The notes under the pieces were generated by a model. That model ran no database searches. It was not told the DNA's origin and saw only the letters and a program-made list of their open reading frames with translations. A DNA stretch of 64,000 nucleotides from Chitinophaga vietnamensis (GTDB lineage: Bacteria; Bacteroidota; Bacteroidia; Chitinophagales; Chitinophagaceae), in NCBI RefSeq assembly GCF_902167635.1, contig NZ_CABHMS010000007.1, positions 310,001-374,000 of the forward strand. Reading direction: 5' to 3'. Positions 25,708-35,254 of the stretch are shown piece after piece (the first letter of the stretch is position 1; each line of letters opens with the position of its first letter). Made by a program: the position numbers and the translations under genes.

Positions 25708-27876
25708 ATGCGAATCATCCTGTTAAGCGGTATCCTGCTATGTTTCGGCCTCATGGCCCATGCACAGCGCATCACTGTTCTCGTGAAAGATAATACCACC
25801 GGGCAACCGCTCCCCGGCGTTTCTGTACTCAACGAAACCACCAAGAAAGGACAAGCCACCGGCAACGACGGTACCATCAGCATCGCCAGGCAAGACAAAG
25901 GCGAGGCCGAGCTGCACTTCACCTTCGTGGGCTACCAGGCCACCGACCTCCTGATACGTTTTCCCTACAACGGTCCCGATACCATCCCCGTGATCATGCG
26001 CAGCGGCGGCACCGATATCGGAGAAGTCGTGATCTCCTCCACCCGCACCAATAGCCGCATCGAAGACCTTCCCATGAAAGTGGAAGTGCTGGGTAAGGAA
26101 GAGATGATAGAAGAAAGCGGTATCAAACCCGGCAACGTAGCCGGCATCCTCGGCGATCTTTCCGTTATCCATATCCAGAACACCTCCGCCGTAAGCGGCA
26201 ACAACGCGATCCGCATGCAGGGCCTCGATGGTAAATATACCCAGTTGCTGCGCGACGGGCTTCCCGTTTACGAAGGCCTCAGCGGCAACTTTGGCGTACT
26301 GGCCATTCCGCCGCTGGACCTCAAACAGATCGAGATCATCAAAGGCTCCGTATCCACCCTCTACGGCGGCGGCGCTATCGCCGGCATGATCAACTTCATC
26401 GCCAAAACGCCTTCCAACAAACCGGAACTCACCATACTGGCCAACCGCACCACGCTCAAGGAAAATAATTTCAATGCCTTCTATTCACAACGCTATGGCA
26501 AAACAGGGCTTACCCTCTTCGCCGGCGCTACCACGCAAAACCCTGTGGATGTGAACAACGACGGCTTCTCCGACGTGCCGCGCGTTCGCCAATACACCGT
26601 TCACCCGCGCTTCTTCTGGTATCCCAACGAAAAGAGCACACTGGTGGTAGGCTATACCGGCACCTTCGAAAAACGTGAAGGCGGCGATATGCAGGCGCTC
26701 GACAAACACCCGGATAACGTGCACACCTATACGGAGGCGAACAACTCCACCCGTAACAGCGTAGACCTGCAATACACCCTCAAAAACCCCGGCGGCGGCA
26801 CCCTCAGCGCTAAAGGCGCAGGTAGCTTCTATCACCTGGAAAATACAGAAGGCAGCTTCGCACTGGTGGGCAACCAAACCAGCACCTATGCAGAAGTAAA
26901 CTATAACAAGAAGAGCGGCCGCCACGACTGGGTAGTAGGATTGAACAATACCGGCGAAATCTATCGCCGCGCCACTGGCGACAGCTCCCTGCTCGGCAAT
27001 TACACATATAACACGATGGGCGCTTTTGCACAGGACGGCTTTCATATCACCGATGAACTGATGGCTGAAGCCGGCGTACGGGCAGATTATCACAATGTAT
27101 TCGGCTGGTACGTACTGCCGCGCCTCGCATTTGTATACAAACCGGTAGAAGGCCTCTCCATCCGGCTGAGCGGCGGTACCGGTTACAAAACACCGGCTAT
27201 CTTCACCTCGCAAACACAAACGATCGGCTACCGCAACCTGTTGCCACTGGCCGCCAATGTGAAGTCGGAAAGAAGCCAGGGGCTTAACTTTGACGCCAAC
27301 TATCACACCAGCTGGGGCAAGGTGGACGTTACCCTTAACCAGGCTTTCTACTATACGCATATCAAGGATCCTATCCTGCCGGTACCTTCTGCCAAAGACA
27401 GCAGCAAAGTGCTGTTGCAGAACGCCTCATACGGCGTGAACAGCTTTGGCACGGACACGTATATACGTTTAGCGTACAACCACCTGGAACTGTATCTCGG
27501 CTACAACCATACTACTTCCCGCTATACAGACGACGCACATACCAACATCGCCTTTGCGCCGCAGGATAAGTTTGCCAGCACGCTGGCATACGAGATAGAA
27601 GAGAAATGGCGCTTCGGTATCGAAAACAGCTGGATGGGCAATCAATACCTTTACAATAACGAAAAGGCGCCCAGCTATTGGTTCTGGGCCCTGATGGTTT
27701 CCCGTAAGATCGGCGAACACGTAACGCTGGTATTGAACGGAGAAAATATCTTCGATGCACGCCAGGGCAAGCACGAACCACTGTTCACCGGCCCCGTGAG
27801 CAACCCCAGCTTCGCACCGCTATGGGGCCCGATCGATGGCCGCACGATTAACTTTTCTGTGAAGTTTGACCTCTAA
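25708..27876 (+). CDS. TonB-dependent receptor
   Basis: A 722-residue outer-membrane transporter starting at ATG 25708 (a TTG six bases earlier is not needed). It has a signal peptide, a carboxypeptidase D regulatory-like domain (about 20-100), and a plug (about 110-230) with RMQGLDGKYTQLLRDGLPV and IEIIKGSVSTLYGGGAIAGM. A barrel follows to a C-terminal Phe-Asp-Leu. It lacks an STN domain and a SusD partner, so it resembles siderophore, metal or vitamin receptors rather than SusC. The two-component genes upstream on the same strand probably control it. The specific ligand is unknown. Confidence 0.92.
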   Translation: MRIILLSGILLCFGLMAHAQRITVLVKDNTTGQPLPGVSVLNETTKKGQATGNDGTISIARQDKGEAELHFTFVGYQATDLLIRFPYNGPDTIPVIMRSGGTDIGEVVISSTRTNSRIEDLPMKVEVLGKEEMIEESGIKPGNVAGILGDLSVIHIQNTSAVSGNNAIRMQGLDGKYTQLLRDGLPVYEGLSGNFGVLAIPPLDLKQIEIIKGSVSTLYGGGAIAGMINFIAKTPSNKPELTILANRTTLKENNFNAFYSQRYGKTGLTLFAGATTQNPVDVNNDGFSDVPRVRQYTVHPRFFWYPNEKSTLVVGYTGTFEKREGGDMQALDKHPDNVHTYTEANNSTRNSVDLQYTLKNPGGGTLSAKGAGSFYHLENTEGSFALVGNQTSTYAEVNYNKKSGRHDWVVGLNNTGEIYRRATGDSSLLGNYTYNTMGAFAQDGFHITDELMAEAGVRADYHNVFGWYVLPRLAFVYKPVEGLSIRLSGGTGYKTPAIFTSQTQTIGYRNLLPLAANVKSERSQGLNFDANYHTSWGKVDVTLNQAFYYTHIKDPILPVPSAKDSSKVLLQNASYGVNSFGTDTYIRLAYNHLELYLGYNHTTSRYTDDAHTNIAFAPQDKFASTLAYEIEEKWRFGIENSWMGNQYLYNNEKAPSYWFWALMVSRKIGEHVTLVLNGENIFDARQGKHEPLFTGPVSNPSFAPLWGPIDGRTINFSVKFDL

Positions 27877-27896
27877 ATATTGTCAGGAATCCTGAT

Positions 27897-27993
27897 TATT
27901 TTCGGATTTATTGATTTACGGATTTACGGATTTGAGGTATGTCTGAAGCCTGCCACAAATCCGTAAATCCGTAAATCAATAAATCCGAAAATA
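27897..27993. terminator. Long hairpin, 37-bp perfect arms
   Basis: Arms at 27897-27933 and 27957-27993 are exact complements with a 23-base loop. Each arm is built from repeats of CGGATTTA/TGATTTA, so it is a folded tandem repeat. It starts 21 bases after the TonB receptor stop and is followed by T6. The rest of the interval up to 28245 shows no gene or clear promoter. Confidence 0.75.
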
Positions 27994-28245
27994 TTTTTTC
28001 ACCCGAAATTCACATCGCATGTGCAGAAAATAAACTTGGCTATGTGCTTAATTTTAGTAAATTTATCTCCCCGGGTAAAATTATTACAAGGAACTCCAAA
28101 ATCATAACCCGTGCCCGCTTGGATCAAGCATTTCCGACGTTGTTAGTTGCTGAAAGATTGTTGTGCGGCCGCCTGAAAAGGCTGTCGGAACAGACTTTGT
28201 TTTAACTGATAAATAACCAGGCAAGTACACTTAAACTGACCGCTT

Positions 28246-30798
28246 ATGCTCGCATCAACTTTACCCTCTCCTCAGGCAACAACTGCTACAGCGGAAGATG
28301 TACCCGATTCCCTGCAAATGCAGGACAGATTACTTTATCTCAACAAGATCATGGAGATGCTCGGCCGTATCAACAATACGGTGGCCCTCCACCGTCATCC
28401 ACGGCAAACATTCGAGAACTTCCTCGACGGCATCCTTTCTATTACCGGCAGCGAATATGGATTTATCGGGGAGATCATTTATGAAGATCATGAGCCGCCA
28501 CACCTGCTCGCACACGCCATCACCGCCACCGGCTGGAGCGAAGAAACAAAAGCCTGTTACGCCGCCAACATGCAGGCTGCGCTGCAGCTGCCGCTTGTAG
28601 CGCAGTTCGCCACACAGGTGATGCGCACCGCATTACCTTATATCAGCAACAGCCCCGCAGCAGACGAACGCCGCCAGGACATCCCGCCAGTGCATCCGCC
28701 CGTCAGGTCCTTCCTTGGCCTGCCAGTGATCCACGACCAGCAACTGATCGGCATCATCGGCATCGCTAACAAATCCGGCGGCTACAAAACCGCCATCATA
28801 GAACTGCTGCAACCACTGGTGCAAGCCTACGGCACCCTGCTCTATGCCAACAACAAAGAAAAGGAAAGATGCAGGATCGAAAAGAACAACCAGCAACTCG
28901 CCGCCGACCTCGACGCACTCGTAGCCGCACTCGACGACATCGTGTTCGAAATGAACGAAGAAAAAATATTCACCAAAATATGGTGCCGCCAGGAAAGCCT
29001 CCTGTTCCGGCCTAAAGACGAAGTGATCGGAAAATCTTTCGAGGAAGTGCTCGGCGAACATGCTTCCATCTTCACTCCCCTCGTAGAATCCGTGCTGCTC
29101 ACCGGCGAACCCGTAGAATACGAATACCCCGATATCCGCAGTCACCTGCAAGAGTGGTACAGTATCAAAATAAGTTTGATCGGATCAGCCAGCACGAAAC
29201 AAAAACGGCTATTGCTGCTCATCAAAAATATCACCCGCCGCAAAAAAGACGAGCTCGCACTCCTGCAAACAGAAGCCGACCTCCTCAGAAGTAACCAGCT
29301 GCTCAACATCAGCCAGGAAATGGGCCGCATCGGCGGCTGGGAATTTAATACGGTTACCGGCGAATTGTTCTGGACCAGGCAAGTATATGAACTGCGCGAA
29401 GTACCTTTCGACTATCCCGTTAACTTTGAATCCTCCGCGGCATTCTACCATCCGGAAGACAGGCCCCTGTTTGAAGAGGCGCGCCGCCTGCTGGTAGAAC
29501 AACACAAACCCTATTGCCTCGAGATCCGCCAGATCTCCGCCAAAGGCACGCCCTCCTGGGTAAAAACAGTAGGCATCCCCGTTTTCATCAACGGCCAGGT
29601 AAGCCACTTCCGCGGCATCATCATGGATATCACCCATCAGAAAGTAACAGAACTGGAACTCATGAAAGCGAAAGACTGCGCCGAAAAAGCCGCACAGGCA
29701 CGCAGTGAATTTCTCTCCGTCATGAGCCATGAAATACGCACGCCGCTCAATGCCATCATCGGCATCGCCGGACTGCTGGAAGAAAATCACCTGCCGGAAA
29801 ATGCGGAAGTACTGCACAGCCTTCAGTTTTCGGCCAACCACCTGCTGGGCCTCATCAATGATATCCTCGACTTCAGCAAGATAGAAGCTGGAAAGATAGA
29901 ACTGGAACACATCCCATTCGATCTCCCCGATCTGCTGCACAGCATCGCCAACAATTATCAGCCACTCGCCAAAGCCAGAGGCGTTAAACTGTTCACCGCC
30001 ATCGATCATGATCTCCCTAAAAATATCACCGGCGATCCTGTACGGCTCGGACAGATACTCAATAACCTCGTGAACAATGCGATCAAATTCACCTACCGCG
30101 GATCAGTGAGCATAGAAGCCCACCAGGAAGAACATCATGGGGGCAGATGCAAGATCAGCTTTGTGGTGAAAGATACCGGCATAGGCATTCCCGCCGATAT
30201 GCACGATCGCATCTTCGATACTTTTGTTCAGGCCGATGCCGCCACCACCCGCCGCCATGGCGGCACCGGGCTGGGCCTCGCCATCACGCGCAAACTGGTA
30301 GAATTACAGAAAGGCCATATCCAGCTGGAAAGCACGCCCGGACAAGGCGCCACCTTCCGCTTCACCCTCTGCTTCGATCTGCCGGAAAACAATAGTGGCA
30401 AACATAAACACAAAGGCAGCCGCCCGCCCGGATTCCTGGAAGGCATGCGCCTCCTCGTGGTGGAAGACAATGCCATCAACATCCGCGTAATAGAACTGCA
30501 ACTGAAAAAGTCGGGCGCACTGCTCACCACCGCCTCCAATGGCCGGCAAGCACTGCAAAAGCTGCAGGAGCAAACCTTCGACGGCGTAATCCTCGACCTC
30601 CACATGCCGGAAATGAATGGCTACGAAACCATCCCGCACATCCGTATGATACAGCCGGAAGCCTTTATCATCGTGCTTACCGCCGACATCATGCCTGAAG
30701 TGGCAGAGCGTCTTACACTGCTCCACGTAAAAGACCTGCTCCCCAAACCATATGCGGCGGAAGATCTTTACAAAACGCTTATCCAGTATTATGAGTAG
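28246..30798 (+). CDS. Hybrid sensor histidine kinase/response regulator
   Basis: An 850-residue soluble hybrid kinase with no membrane helices. In order: GAF-like domain (about 40-200), PAS (about 220-330), PAS with PAC (about 350-465), HisKA with His495 in SVMSHEIRTP, HATPase_c (about 595-712; NNLVNNAIKF, DTGIGIP, HGGTGLGLAI), and a C-terminal receiver (about 733-850) with Asp784 in VILDLHMPEMNG. The signal is probably cytoplasmic (GAF/PAS ligand or redox). No response regulator with a DNA-binding domain is adjacent, so output is unknown. The bioA gene follows by 46 bases but is unlikely to be functionally linked. Confidence 0.95.
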   Translation: MLASTLPSPQATTATAEDVPDSLQMQDRLLYLNKIMEMLGRINNTVALHRHPRQTFENFLDGILSITGSEYGFIGEIIYEDHEPPHLLAHAITATGWSEETKACYAANMQAALQLPLVAQFATQVMRTALPYISNSPAADERRQDIPPVHPPVRSFLGLPVIHDQQLIGIIGIANKSGGYKTAIIELLQPLVQAYGTLLYANNKEKERCRIEKNNQQLAADLDALVAALDDIVFEMNEEKIFTKIWCRQESLLFRPKDEVIGKSFEEVLGEHASIFTPLVESVLLTGEPVEYEYPDIRSHLQEWYSIKISLIGSASTKQKRLLLLIKNITRRKKDELALLQTEADLLRSNQLLNISQEMGRIGGWEFNTVTGELFWTRQVYELREVPFDYPVNFESSAAFYHPEDRPLFEEARRLLVEQHKPYCLEIRQISAKGTPSWVKTVGIPVFINGQVSHFRGIIMDITHQKVTELELMKAKDCAEKAAQARSEFLSVMSHEIRTPLNAIIGIAGLLEENHLPENAEVLHSLQFSANHLLGLINDILDFSKIEAGKIELEHIPFDLPDLLHSIANNYQPLAKARGVKLFTAIDHDLPKNITGDPVRLGQILNNLVNNAIKFTYRGSVSIEAHQEEHHGGRCKISFVVKDTGIGIPADMHDRIFDTFVQADAATTRRHGGTGLGLAITRKLVELQKGHIQLESTPGQGATFRFTLCFDLPENNSGKHKHKGSRPPGFLEGMRLLVVEDNAINIRVIELQLKKSGALLTTASNGRQALQKLQEQTFDGVILDLHMPEMNGYETIPHIRMIQPEAFIIVLTADIMPEVAERLTLLHVKDLLPKPYAAEDLYKTLIQYYE

Positions 30799-30844
30799 CG
30801 TAAATAGATGATGTCGTACCTTCGGCCCTTCAAAAGGAACGAAC

Positions 30845-32125
30845 ATGCAAACAAGGTCTTTGTCGGCCCGCGACCAGCAAGTCATCTGGCATCCCTACAC
30901 GCAGATGCACACCGCACCTGCGCCGGTAGCCATTGTACGCGGAGCAGGCGCACTGCTGTTTGATGAAGAGGACAACAGCTACATCGACGCCACCTCCAGC
31001 TGGTGGGTCAATATCCACGGGCATGCGCACCCGCATATCGCGCAGCGGCTCGCCGCACAGGCGCTGCAACTGCAACATGTGATCTTCTCCGGCTACACCC
31101 ATCCCCCCGCCGTTCATCTTGCAGAACAGCTGCTGGAAATATTGCCAGACAACCAACGCCGTGTATTCTACTCCGACAATGGCTCCACCGCCGTGGAAGT
31201 AGCGCTCAAAATGGCCATCCAGTACTGGGATAATAAAGGTAGCCGCAAACATACTTTCCTCGCCTTCAAAAACGCCTACCACGGCGATACTTTCGGCGCT
31301 ATGAGCGTGAGCGGCAGAAGCGCCTTCACCCGCGTTTTCGATGAACTGCTTTTTGAGGTGCAGTTCATCGATCTCCCTACACCGGAAAATATCTCCCGTT
31401 TAAAAGAAGAAGTTAATGCCCTGCTCGCATCAGGCGTGGCGGCTTTTATCTTTGAACCGCTCCTGCAAGGCGCCGGCGGCATGCTCATGTACGAAGCGGC
31501 GCCCTTTGAAGAGCTGCTACAGCACTGCGTTTCAAAAGATATCCTCCTCATCGCCGATGAAGTGATGACCGGCTTCGGCAGAACCGGTAAGAACTTCGCT
31601 ATGGAGCATGTACAAACGAAACCCGATATGATCTGCCTCTCCAAAGGTCTTACCGGCGGCAGCATGGCACTGGGTATCACTACCTGCACGGCAGCGATCT
31701 ATGAGGCTTTCCTCTCCAATGATAAATTGAAAACATTGTTCCATGGCCACTCTTTTACGGCCAATCCGCTGGCATGCGCCGTAGCGCTGGCCAGCCTGGA
31801 ACTGTTCACCGCAAAGGATTGCGCGGAACAACGGCAACGCATCAACGAAAAACACCGGGTATTTTTGCAGGAGCTGCAAGAGATGAAGGCAATTAAAAAC
31901 CCGAGACTGCTGGGCACCGTGCTCGCCTTTGAAGTAGCGACCCCTAACGCCGACGGGTATACGAATAAGCTGGCGGATCACTTGCATCAATTTTTCAGGG
32001 ACCGTCGCGTGATGTTGCGGCCGCTTGGCAACACGCTTTATGTGCTGCCACCGTATTGTATCACCGATGAACAACTGGACAGGGTATACGAATGTATCCG
32101 GGAGATGGTGGCCTCCCTTCCATAA
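30845..32125 (+). CDS. bioA: Adenosylmethionine-8-amino-7-oxononanoate aminotransferase
   Basis: A 426-residue class III PLP aminotransferase of biotin synthesis. It converts KAPA to DAPA using S-adenosylmethionine as amino donor. The N-terminal WHPYTQM is diagnostic of BioA. SSWWVNIHGHAHP (51-63), Asp238 in IADEVMTGFG and PLP-binding Lys267 in LSKGLTGG are all present. The length is normal. No other bio gene is in the window, so the pathway is split in this genome or its other genes lie elsewhere. A strong terminator follows. Confidence 0.95.
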   Translation: MQTRSLSARDQQVIWHPYTQMHTAPAPVAIVRGAGALLFDEEDNSYIDATSSWWVNIHGHAHPHIAQRLAAQALQLQHVIFSGYTHPPAVHLAEQLLEILPDNQRRVFYSDNGSTAVEVALKMAIQYWDNKGSRKHTFLAFKNAYHGDTFGAMSVSGRSAFTRVFDELLFEVQFIDLPTPENISRLKEEVNALLASGVAAFIFEPLLQGAGGMLMYEAAPFEELLQHCVSKDILLIADEVMTGFGRTGKNFAMEHVQTKPDMICLSKGLTGGSMALGITTCTAAIYEAFLSNDKLKTLFHGHSFTANPLACAVALASLELFTAKDCAEQRQRINEKHRVFLQELQEMKAIKNPRLLGTVLAFEVATPNADGYTNKLADHLHQFFRDRRVMLRPLGNTLYVLPPYCITDEQLDRVYECIREMVASLP

Positions 32126-32129
32126 AATA

Positions 32130-32166
32130 AAATAGCAAAGGCACGCGGGGCGTGCCTTTGCTATTT
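32130..32166. terminator. Bidirectional terminator between bioA and DUF2911
   Basis: A perfect 17-bp stem (32130-32146 with 32150-32166) and a GGG loop, bounded by AAAATAAAAT and TATTT. It sits between two convergent stop codons. Confidence 0.85.
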
Positions 32167-32181
32167 ATAGATACAAAACAA

Positions 32182-32679
32182 TTACTTTACCGGCACAGAT
32201 ACTTTGGTATCATCCCATTCAAAAACCACTGCGTTGGCGGGCAGTGTGAAGGTCAGTTTTTCCACTGGTGTTTTCAGTATCTGGCGTGGTACTTTCACCT
32301 GTGCAACATCCTGGTCTTTTACTTTTTCATAATCGTATGCGCCCCATTGTCCCAGTTTGGAGTTGAGGATCACGGTCCATTCTTTTTTACCCGGAATGGA
32401 GAAAAGCGTGTAGGTACCAGCTTTCACGGGTTTACCACCAAAGGTCACGTCTTTGCTGAAGGTGATTTCAGTAGCTTCGTCGGCGCCAGTACGCCATACT
32501 TTATCCCAGGGTTCCAGTTTGCCAAAGATTTCGCGGCCTTTTTTCTGTGGTTGGCCATACACTACTTTAATACCATTTCCTTCTGCGGTAACGTGTTCGC
32601 TTTTTCTTTGTTTCTCCTGTGCGAAAGACACAGTGGTGGCTGCGGCTACAAAGAGAGCGGCCATGATGATTTGTTTCAT
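32182..32679 (-). CDS. DUF2911 domain-containing secreted protein
   Basis: A 165-residue exported protein (signal peptide to about VSFAQ). It matches DUF2911: VVYGQPQKKGREIFGKLEPW, VWRTGADEATEITFSKDV and TYTLFSIPGKKEW are the family signature. It is common in Bacteroidota, and its function is not known. It is preceded by 112 bases of spacer after the SRPBCC genes on the same strand and ends at a shared terminator. Confidence 0.93.
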   Translation of the reverse strand: MKQIIMAALFVAAATTVSFAQEKQRKSEHVTAEGNGIKVVYGQPQKKGREIFGKLEPWDKVWRTGADEATEITFSKDVTFGGKPVKAGTYTLFSIPGKKEWTVILNSKLGQWGAYDYEKVKDQDVAQVKVPRQILKTPVEKLTFTLPANAVVFEWDDTKVSVPVK

Positions 32680-32791
32680 GTTGATGATGGATTTATTGGT
32701 GATAAGATGAGTAAGGTGTCAAGTTATCCAATTAAAATAAATCAACAAATGATGAATAGGACCAATGGCAAAATAGCTACACAGGAAAGGA

Positions 32792-33322
32792 TCATTTGTG
32801 TTCGCAAATATTACTAAGCTTTGTAAGACCGGCATCCATGGCGGGTCCGAAGATCTTGTCGGCCATGAAGCCGCGCAGTTTCCACCAGGGCAGCAGGCCC
32901 AGGTCTGTTTGCAGGTGCCAGAAGATGGCCGTGCTTTTGCCGTCGGCAGCGAGTTTCAGCTCGATGCCCGCTTTTACGCTGCGCATGTTTTTTACATCCA
33001 TGGTATAATGAACGCCTTTGCGGGGATCGCTGTCTTGCACCCTCACCTTGCCACTGCTTTTCTCGCCGGTCCAGGTGTACCAGGCGCCGGCGCCGCTGGC
33101 GGGTTCAGAGAAAGTCAGCTTGGCCGTAGGGTCCGGGCGGGTCCAGGGGTTCCAGCTTTCCCAGTCTTTGAGGTCGCTGATATGTGCATACACTGTATCG
33201 ATCGGGGCATTGATAACGCCGGAACGCTCTACCACAGCGGTTGAGGGCAACAGCAGAGAACCAAGGAAAATCAGGGAACCAAACACCACCACACTGATCA
33301 CTGCCAACTTTACAAAACGCAT
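32792..33322 (-). CDS. SRPBCC-family membrane-anchored protein
   Basis: A 176-residue protein with one N-terminal membrane helix (about 8-28) followed by a START-like helix-grip domain: ERSGVINAPIDTVYAHISDLKDWESWNPW, given here in parts: APIDTVY and DWESWNPW. The domain is predicted to bind a hydrophobic ligand on the periplasmic side. It lies 6 bases downstream of a paralogue with the same layout and length, so the two arose by duplication and are co-expressed. Function unknown. Confidence 0.85.
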   Translation of the reverse strand: MRFVKLAVISVVVFGSLIFLGSLLLPSTAVVERSGVINAPIDTVYAHISDLKDWESWNPWTRPDPTAKLTFSEPASGAGAWYTWTGEKSSGKVRVQDSDPRKGVHYTMDVKNMRSVKAGIELKLAADGKSTAIFWHLQTDLGLLPWWKLRGFMADKIFGPAMDAGLTKLSNICEHK

Positions 33323-33328
33323 AGATAT

Positions 33329-33859
33329 TTATTTAGCTGCTAAACGCGCAATATTACTTAATCCTTTTTCAAAATCGCGGCCTACCCATTTGTCCATCAT
33401 CAGGCCCATGAGCTTACGCAGCGGGTGGTGGCCCATTTCAGCCACCATGCCCCAGGTGAGCAGGGTGCCCCCTTTTGCGGGCTCAAAACGGAAATAGCCG
33501 CGGGCGATGCCCATGCTCATGAAGTCGGTATCGGTAGCGATGTACTGGTTCTCCCTGGATTCGGTGATCACCAGGCTGCCACGGCCCACATTGCGGTTGC
33601 GGCTTTCCCAGCTGTAGCCGGCGCCGGCGCCGCTTTCTTTCTCTCCATAAGTGATCTTCAACGCAGGATCCAGCTCCTTCCAGGGCGACCACAGCTCCCA
33701 GTTACGCAATACATTTACAAAAGGAAAAACAGTTGTTACAGGCGCGGGTATCAGCAGGGAACGCTCTACCTTCACACGGGAAGAAACAAGGAAACTGAAA
33801 ATGAAAAGCCCCAGTATAAGGACGATCAAGGCCCCCAGGATAATAAAAAAGGCTTGCAT
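33329..33859 (-). CDS. SRPBCC-family membrane-anchored protein (paralogue)
   Basis: A 176-residue paralogue of the gene at 32792, with an N-terminal membrane helix (about 4-26) and a START-like domain (RSLLIPAPVTTVFPFVNVL, then NWELWSPWKELDP). The two share the W(E/D)xW.PW motif at the start of the second helix and a hydrophobic C-terminal helix. It starts 39 bases after the ABC-2 permease stop on the same strand, so the permease and both SRPBCC genes may be one transcript. No enzymatic residue is evident. Confidence 0.85.
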   Translation of the reverse strand: MQAFFIILGALIVLILGLFIFSFLVSSRVKVERSLLIPAPVTTVFPFVNVLRNWELWSPWKELDPALKITYGEKESGAGAGYSWESRNRNVGRGSLVITESRENQYIATDTDFMSMGIARGYFRFEPAKGGTLLTWGMVAEMGHHPLRKLMGLMMDKWVGRDFEKGLSNIARLAAK

Positions 33860-33898
33860 CTGGCAGTATTTATGTCCGACAAATCTAACTAAAACCGC

Positions 33899-35005
33899 TT
33901 ACTCCCAGCGGAATACTTTTACTGCCACAGCATACACCACTACGCCCCACAGGGTGAGGATCGCAATATCCCAGCCTACATGCCACAGGTGCAGGCCTTC
34001 AAAGGCCACCTTGCGCAAGGCATCGATCAGGTAGGTCAGCGGCATCACCCGGCAAACAGGCTGCAACCAATTCGGGAAAGACTCTATCGGGAAAAAAGTA
34101 CCCGCCAGCAAAAACTGCGGCAGCGTAACAATATTGGCCAAAGGAGGGATCGTGCTCTCATTCTTCGCAATGCTGCTCACCACAAAACCGAAGCCCATGA
34201 ATACCAGCAGCCCGAACACCGACAACACCAGCATCTCTGCGAAAGTAGCAAAACCGTGTACCAGCGTGAATCCGAAGGCAAAGTGCCCCAGCGCGATAAT
34301 GACCACAGAGCTGATCAACTGGAAGATCATACGGCTCAATGCCTCTGCCAGCACGATATACGTACGTTTGATAGGCGTTGCAAAGAAACGTTTGAGCACC
34401 AATGTTTGCCGCAGACTATAAAACAGGAACGCCGTACCGAAAACGGCCGCACTCATCAAAGCAAAGCCCAGCTGGCCCGGAAGAATGAAATCAATGGTAC
34501 GGAACATACGCCCCGGCACTTCTTCCGGTATGAAAGTAGCCACAGAAGGGCGTTTGTACAGTTGATTGTCTATCCGCGCCGCCACCTCTTTCAATACCGA
34601 CATCAGGATACCTTTCTTGCTGACATCCGACGCTGTAGAAGTACGTATATGCACATCGTAGGAAGGCGCACCCGCCGCCGATGATGTTGGCACAATATTC
34701 AGAATAGCCACCAGTCTGCCTTTGCGCAGGTCGTCTTCCATCACATCTGCCGCCTGGTCGGTCACCAGCCGCAAGGTAGGTACCTTCGACAGCGCCTGGT
34801 AATAGGGACTGTTAATATCGGTATGACGGTCTACCCCTACCTTCACAGACACACTGCTATTGCCAATAAAACCGAACACCAATATAAACACCAATGGAAA
34901 TCCCAGGCTGAATACCACTGCGGAAGGGCTACGGAAAATAGCTCTCAGGCTCCCTTTGGTAATGGCAAACATCGCCCTCCATTGACTGTACTTAGTTCCA
35001 TTCAT
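33899..35005 (-). CDS. ABC-2 type transporter permease
   Basis: A 368-residue inner-membrane protein. It has one N-terminal helix (about 25-45), a large extracytoplasmic domain (50-175), and five more helices (about 180-365) including FILPGQLGFALMSAAVFGTAF and the conserved LAGTFFPIESFPNWLQ loop typical of ABC-2/DrrB-like exporters. It needs an ATPase subunit, but none is encoded next to it. The 88-bp hairpin at 35070-35253 separates it from sppA. The substrate (drug, lipid or polysaccharide) is unknown. Confidence 0.9.
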   Translation of the reverse strand: MNGTKYSQWRAMFAITKGSLRAIFRSPSAVVFSLGFPLVFILVFGFIGNSSVSVKVGVDRHTDINSPYYQALSKVPTLRLVTDQAADVMEDDLRKGRLVAILNIVPTSSAAGAPSYDVHIRTSTASDVSKKGILMSVLKEVAARIDNQLYKRPSVATFIPEEVPGRMFRTIDFILPGQLGFALMSAAVFGTAFLFYSLRQTLVLKRFFATPIKRTYIVLAEALSRMIFQLISSVVIIALGHFAFGFTLVHGFATFAEMLVLSVFGLLVFMGFGFVVSSIAKNESTIPPLANIVTLPQFLLAGTFFPIESFPNWLQPVCRVMPLTYLIDALRKVAFEGLHLWHVGWDIAILTLWGVVVYAVAVKVFRWE

Positions 35006-35069
35006 CTGACCTGCTTTTTAAAAAATCGCGTAAAACTACATAAGATTTGGAAGATTTTATGCGGATTTT

Positions 35070-35253
35070 CGCGGAGCTTGTCTTACTCAGGATTATACTG
35101 ATTGAAAGGATTAACAGGATTTTTCTAAAAGGATTAAAAAAGGATTCGCGAAGATCATCTCGATTTGATCTTCGCGAATCCTTTTTTAATCCTTTTAGAA
35201 AAATCCTGTTAATCCTTTCAATCAGTATAATCCTGAGTAAGACAAGCTTCGCG
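35070..35253. repeat. Very long hairpin, 88-bp arms
   Basis: Arms 35070-35157 and 35166-35253 pair throughout with a single G-T pair; the loop is 8 bases. The right end is one base from the sppA stop codon (35255-35257). The left end is 65 bases from the permease start. The arms contain short repeated units such as AAAGGATTA and GGATT. It would strongly end or block transcription from sppA into the permease gene. Confidence 0.95.
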
Positions 35254-35254
35254 C

